A DNA stretch of 7,705 nucleotides, from NCBI GenBank assembly GCA_945869355.1, contig CAMBPA010000051.1, positions 1 to 7,705 of the forward strand, written 5' to 3'. Both the position numbers and the translations under genes were made by a program. Under the pieces are notes generated by a model. That model was not told the DNA's origin. It made no database searches and was given only the letters and a program-made list of their open reading frames with translations. This document shows positions 6,085 through 7,705 of this stretch, in pieces. Positions within the stretch are counted from its first letter, which is position 1, and each line of letters opens with the position of its first letter. This DNA is from Bordetella parapertussis. GTDB lineage: Bacteria > Pseudomonadota > Gammaproteobacteria > Burkholderiales > Burkholderiaceae_B.

Positions 6085-6498
6085 CTATTTCTTTCCCGTA
6101 CAAGAAAAGTTCTTGAGCTCTTGCTCAACGCTTCGCGGGTTGATGGCTTTCCACGGCCCATAGACCTTTTGCGTATTCACCACATCACCCTTGGCCATAC
6201 GCTCTTCAAACAGCTCAATCGTGTAGATCCTCACCCGATTATCAGGGCAGTTATATTGCGCCTTGATGACGACCGAATGAAATACGTGCCCTTCTTCATT
6301 ACGCATCTTGCGTTTGTAGTCAAGCATCTCTGCCACATTCACAAACCTATCCATTTGAATAAGCTCGCTGCGTTCGGTGTAGGTAGTTAGGGTTGCGTCC
6401 TCATGCATACTGAGCCACTGCGCATGCGCGTCGTTACCGAATAGGCCATACAGCAGCACCAACGCACAGAACATCAAAACGGTCGCGCTGTCTTTCAT
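6085..6498 (-). CDS. Surface-adhesin protein E-like secreted protein
   Basis: This is a small 137-residue protein with a clear signal peptide: hydrophobic residues 5-20, then A-H-A cleavage near 26. The mature part of about 110 residues begins with QWLSM and shows the pattern of the surface-adhesin E (protein E) family: an early Trp, a strand with MDRFVNV, a central FHSVVIKAQYNCPDNRVRIYTIELF at 73-97, and a late GPWKAINPRSVEQELKNFSC. C84 and C133 are the only cysteines of the mature protein and probably form a disulfide in the periplasm. In Haemophilus, protein E binds host and matrix proteins. Most betaproteobacterial relatives are uncharacterised, so adhesion is not implied here. AAGGAA four bases before the ATG supports the start. 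It lies just downstream of a porin-tail remnant and upstream of the barrel gene on the same strand. Confidence 0.7.
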   Translation of the reverse strand: MKDSATVLMFCALVLLYGLFGNDAHAQWLSMHEDATLTTYTERSELIQMDRFVNVAEMLDYKRKMRNEEGHVFHSVVIKAQYNCPDNRVRIYTIELFEERMAKGDVVNTQKVYGPWKAINPRSVEQELKNFSCTGKK

Positions 6499-6516
6499 GC
6501 TTTTCCTTTTCAGAGA

Positions 6517-6594
6517 CTAAAACTGATGTCGAAGCCCTATCCCGAGCACCGCGCTTTGGGCTGACTTAATTTTTGCATTATTATTAGCGTAAGA
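6517..6594 (-). pseudogene. Remnant of the C-terminus of a Burkholderiales-type porin
   Basis: Read on the minus strand from 6594, an open frame of 25 codons ends at TAG (6519-6517). It begins SYANNNAKIK and finishes VLGIGLRHQF. The ending G-[LM]-R-H-x-F followed by a stop is the typical last strand of general (Gram-negative, porin_4) porins of Burkholderiales. An in-frame TAG (6597-6595) lies directly upstream and a TGA at 6633-6631, and no other porin sequence is seen before the CoA-transferase gene ends at 6643. What remains is therefore only the final strand of a lost gene. The porin identity is recognition from memory of the family ending; the open frame and stops are read directly. Confidence 0.55.
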
Positions 6595-6642
6595 CTAATA
6601 GATAAAATTTAACAGTTTTAGCGTATCAGATCACCCAGAAAA

Positions 6643-7705
6643 CTAGAGGGATTCTGTCTTAATAGCGCATTCGAGCGCTTCTCTGTGGGCGGGATGCGCG
6701 ATCTTAAGTATCGCTTTCATCCGCTCGGTTAGCGTTTTCCCGCGAAGTTGTGCGGCGCCCCACTCTGTCACGACAACATCAGCATCGCTGCGCGCGCATG
6801 TGACGGGGCCCGCCTTAATCTGCGACACAATTCTGCTCGAACTCCCGTCTCGCGTGGTTGAGGGCAACGCAATAACCGAGCGGCCTTCCGGTGCTGCGAG
6901 TGCGCCACGGACAAAATCCACAAGCCCTCCTGTCGCACCAAGGTAACGTCCCTGTGCCACTTCGGCATTGACTTGTCCCGTCAAATCAACCTCAATCGCA
7001 GAATTGATCGCTGTAAATCGATTAAGTTGCGACAGCTGTTGATGCGCATGCGTATAAGCGTAGGGCTGTAAATTCAAACTGTTGTAGCTGGCGCCAAAGT
7101 CATAGAGTTTTTGTGTGCCGAGCAATGAAGCGGTCGTGGTTTTTCCAGTATCAATTGCCTTAAAGGCATTTGTCACAACCCCGGAGTGCACCAACTTAAT
7201 AATTGCATCACCCAAGACGCCAGAATGTATTCCAAGATCACGACGATCATGCAACAAACTTAAGATTGCATCGGGTATCGCACCCAAGCCAAGTTCAAGG
7301 ACAGCGCGATCGCACACAAATTGCGCCGCATGCGTTGCAATTCGCTTTTCAACTTCTCCAAACCTTGCAATGGGAAGTTCGAGAAGCGGTCGATCGCTAT
7401 TGATACTGGCGTGAATCGTAATACCTTCAAGCAAGCCGGCCGTATTCGTCCAAGGCATTTGCTGATTAACTTCGGCAATCACAACGCGAGCGCGTCGAGC
7501 GGCCTCCACCATATAGTCTGCTGAAATGCCCAGGCTATATTTACCCTCTGGCCCAGGCGGACTTAGCTGCAGCAACGCTACATCGCACGCGATCTCGCCC
7601 CGCGTGATCATGTCACCCAACTTGGAACAGTGCAGCGGGATCACATCGAGGACACCCGCGTCAATTAACCGACTATTTAGCCCAAATCCGCCAAAGCTCG
7701 ACAAG
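6643..7705 (-). CDS. Acetyl-CoA hydrolase / CoA-transferase family protein, 5' end beyond the window
   Basis: At least 353 residues are present. The frame runs off the right edge, and the TTG at 7704 is an internal Leu codon of SSFGGFG rather than a start. About 70-90 N-terminal residues are missing compared with the usual length of about 430 (estimate). Members move CoA between acyl-CoAs and acids such as acetate, succinate or 4-hydroxybutyrate, or hydrolyse acetyl-CoA, in the cytoplasm. C-terminal-domain marks in window numbering are LGIHSG at 157-162, NSAIEVDLTGQVNAE at 234-248, GATGGLVDFVRGA at 256-268, SRIV at 300-303, VVTEWGAAQLRG at 311-322 and IAHPAHREAL at 335-344. In well-studied transferases the HS/HT dipeptide is followed by the catalytic Glu; here the codon at 7219-7221 is Gly. 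This may mark a different subfamily. The gene is otherwise intact and ends 49 bases before the porin remnant. Confidence 0.88.
   Translation of the reverse strand, partial: LSSFGGFGLNSRLIDAGVLDVIPLHCSKLGDMITRGEIACDVALLQLSPPGPEGKYSLGISADYMVEAARRARVVIAEVNQQMPWTNTAGLLEGITIHASINSDRPLLELPIARFGEVEKRIATHAAQFVCDRAVLELGLGAIPDAILSLLHDRRDLGIHSGVLGDAIIKLVHSGVVTNAFKAIDTGKTTTASLLGTQKLYDFGASYNSLNLQPYAYTHAHQQLSQLNRFTAINSAIEVDLTGQVNAEVAQGRYLGATGGLVDFVRGALAAPEGRSVIALPSTTRDGSSSRIVSQIKAGPVTCARSDADVVVTEWGAAQLRGKTLTERMKAILKIAHPAHREALECAIKTESL

Overview
The window looks like chromosome of a betaproteobacterium, most likely order Burkholderiales (Alcaligenaceae- or Comamonadaceae-like). The main reasons are a Bug/TctC periplasmic solute receptor, a DUF2848 protein beside a catabolic-type dehydrogenase, a surface-adhesin-E-like protein, and a sequence scrap resembling the C-terminus of a Burkholderiales porin. 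This is family-level inference from reading; no search was run. There is no rRNA, tRNA, CRISPR array, insertion sequence or phage gene.

Layout from left to right. Positions 1-44 hold the first 14 codons of a leftward gene with a clear ribosome binding site; its product is unknown. A 315-base divergent intergenic region follows. Two rightward genes come next: a DUF2848 (fumarylacetoacetase-like) protein at 360-1079 and a carboxymuconolactone-decarboxylase-like protein at 1119-1733, probably one transcript ending at a palindromic terminator at 1751-1771. A leftward Bug receptor (1770-2735) converges on that terminator. Divergent from it lies a rightward pair: a 3-hydroxyisobutyrate-dehydrogenase-type oxidoreductase (2973-3863) and, 10 bases later, a lipoprotein with a sulfatase-modifying-factor fold (3874-4869). 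After a convergent gap come leftward envelope genes: an outer-membrane beta-barrel protein (5004-5936) and a secreted adhesin-E-like protein (6085-6498). A tiny porin-tail remnant (6517-6594) and a CoA-transferase/acetyl-CoA hydrolase cut by the right edge (6643-7705) complete the window.

How the genes may work together (inference): the left 3.9 kb reads as a small catabolic cassette for an organic acid. The Bug receptor would capture the acid, the dehydrogenase would handle a beta-hydroxy acid or semialdehyde, and the DUF2848 and CMD-like proteins would act on later or ring-derived intermediates. The edge CoA-transferase would suit the same kind of metabolism, but it is separated by envelope genes and need not be linked. 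The substrate cannot be read from the sequence.

I found no clearly new system. The observations most worth a second look are the porin fossil, the lipoprotein that keeps the FGE fold but lacks the catalytic cysteine pair, the CoA-transferase whose usual catalytic glutamate position reads glycine, and a GntR/FCD-like operator candidate between the divergent receptor and dehydrogenase genes.
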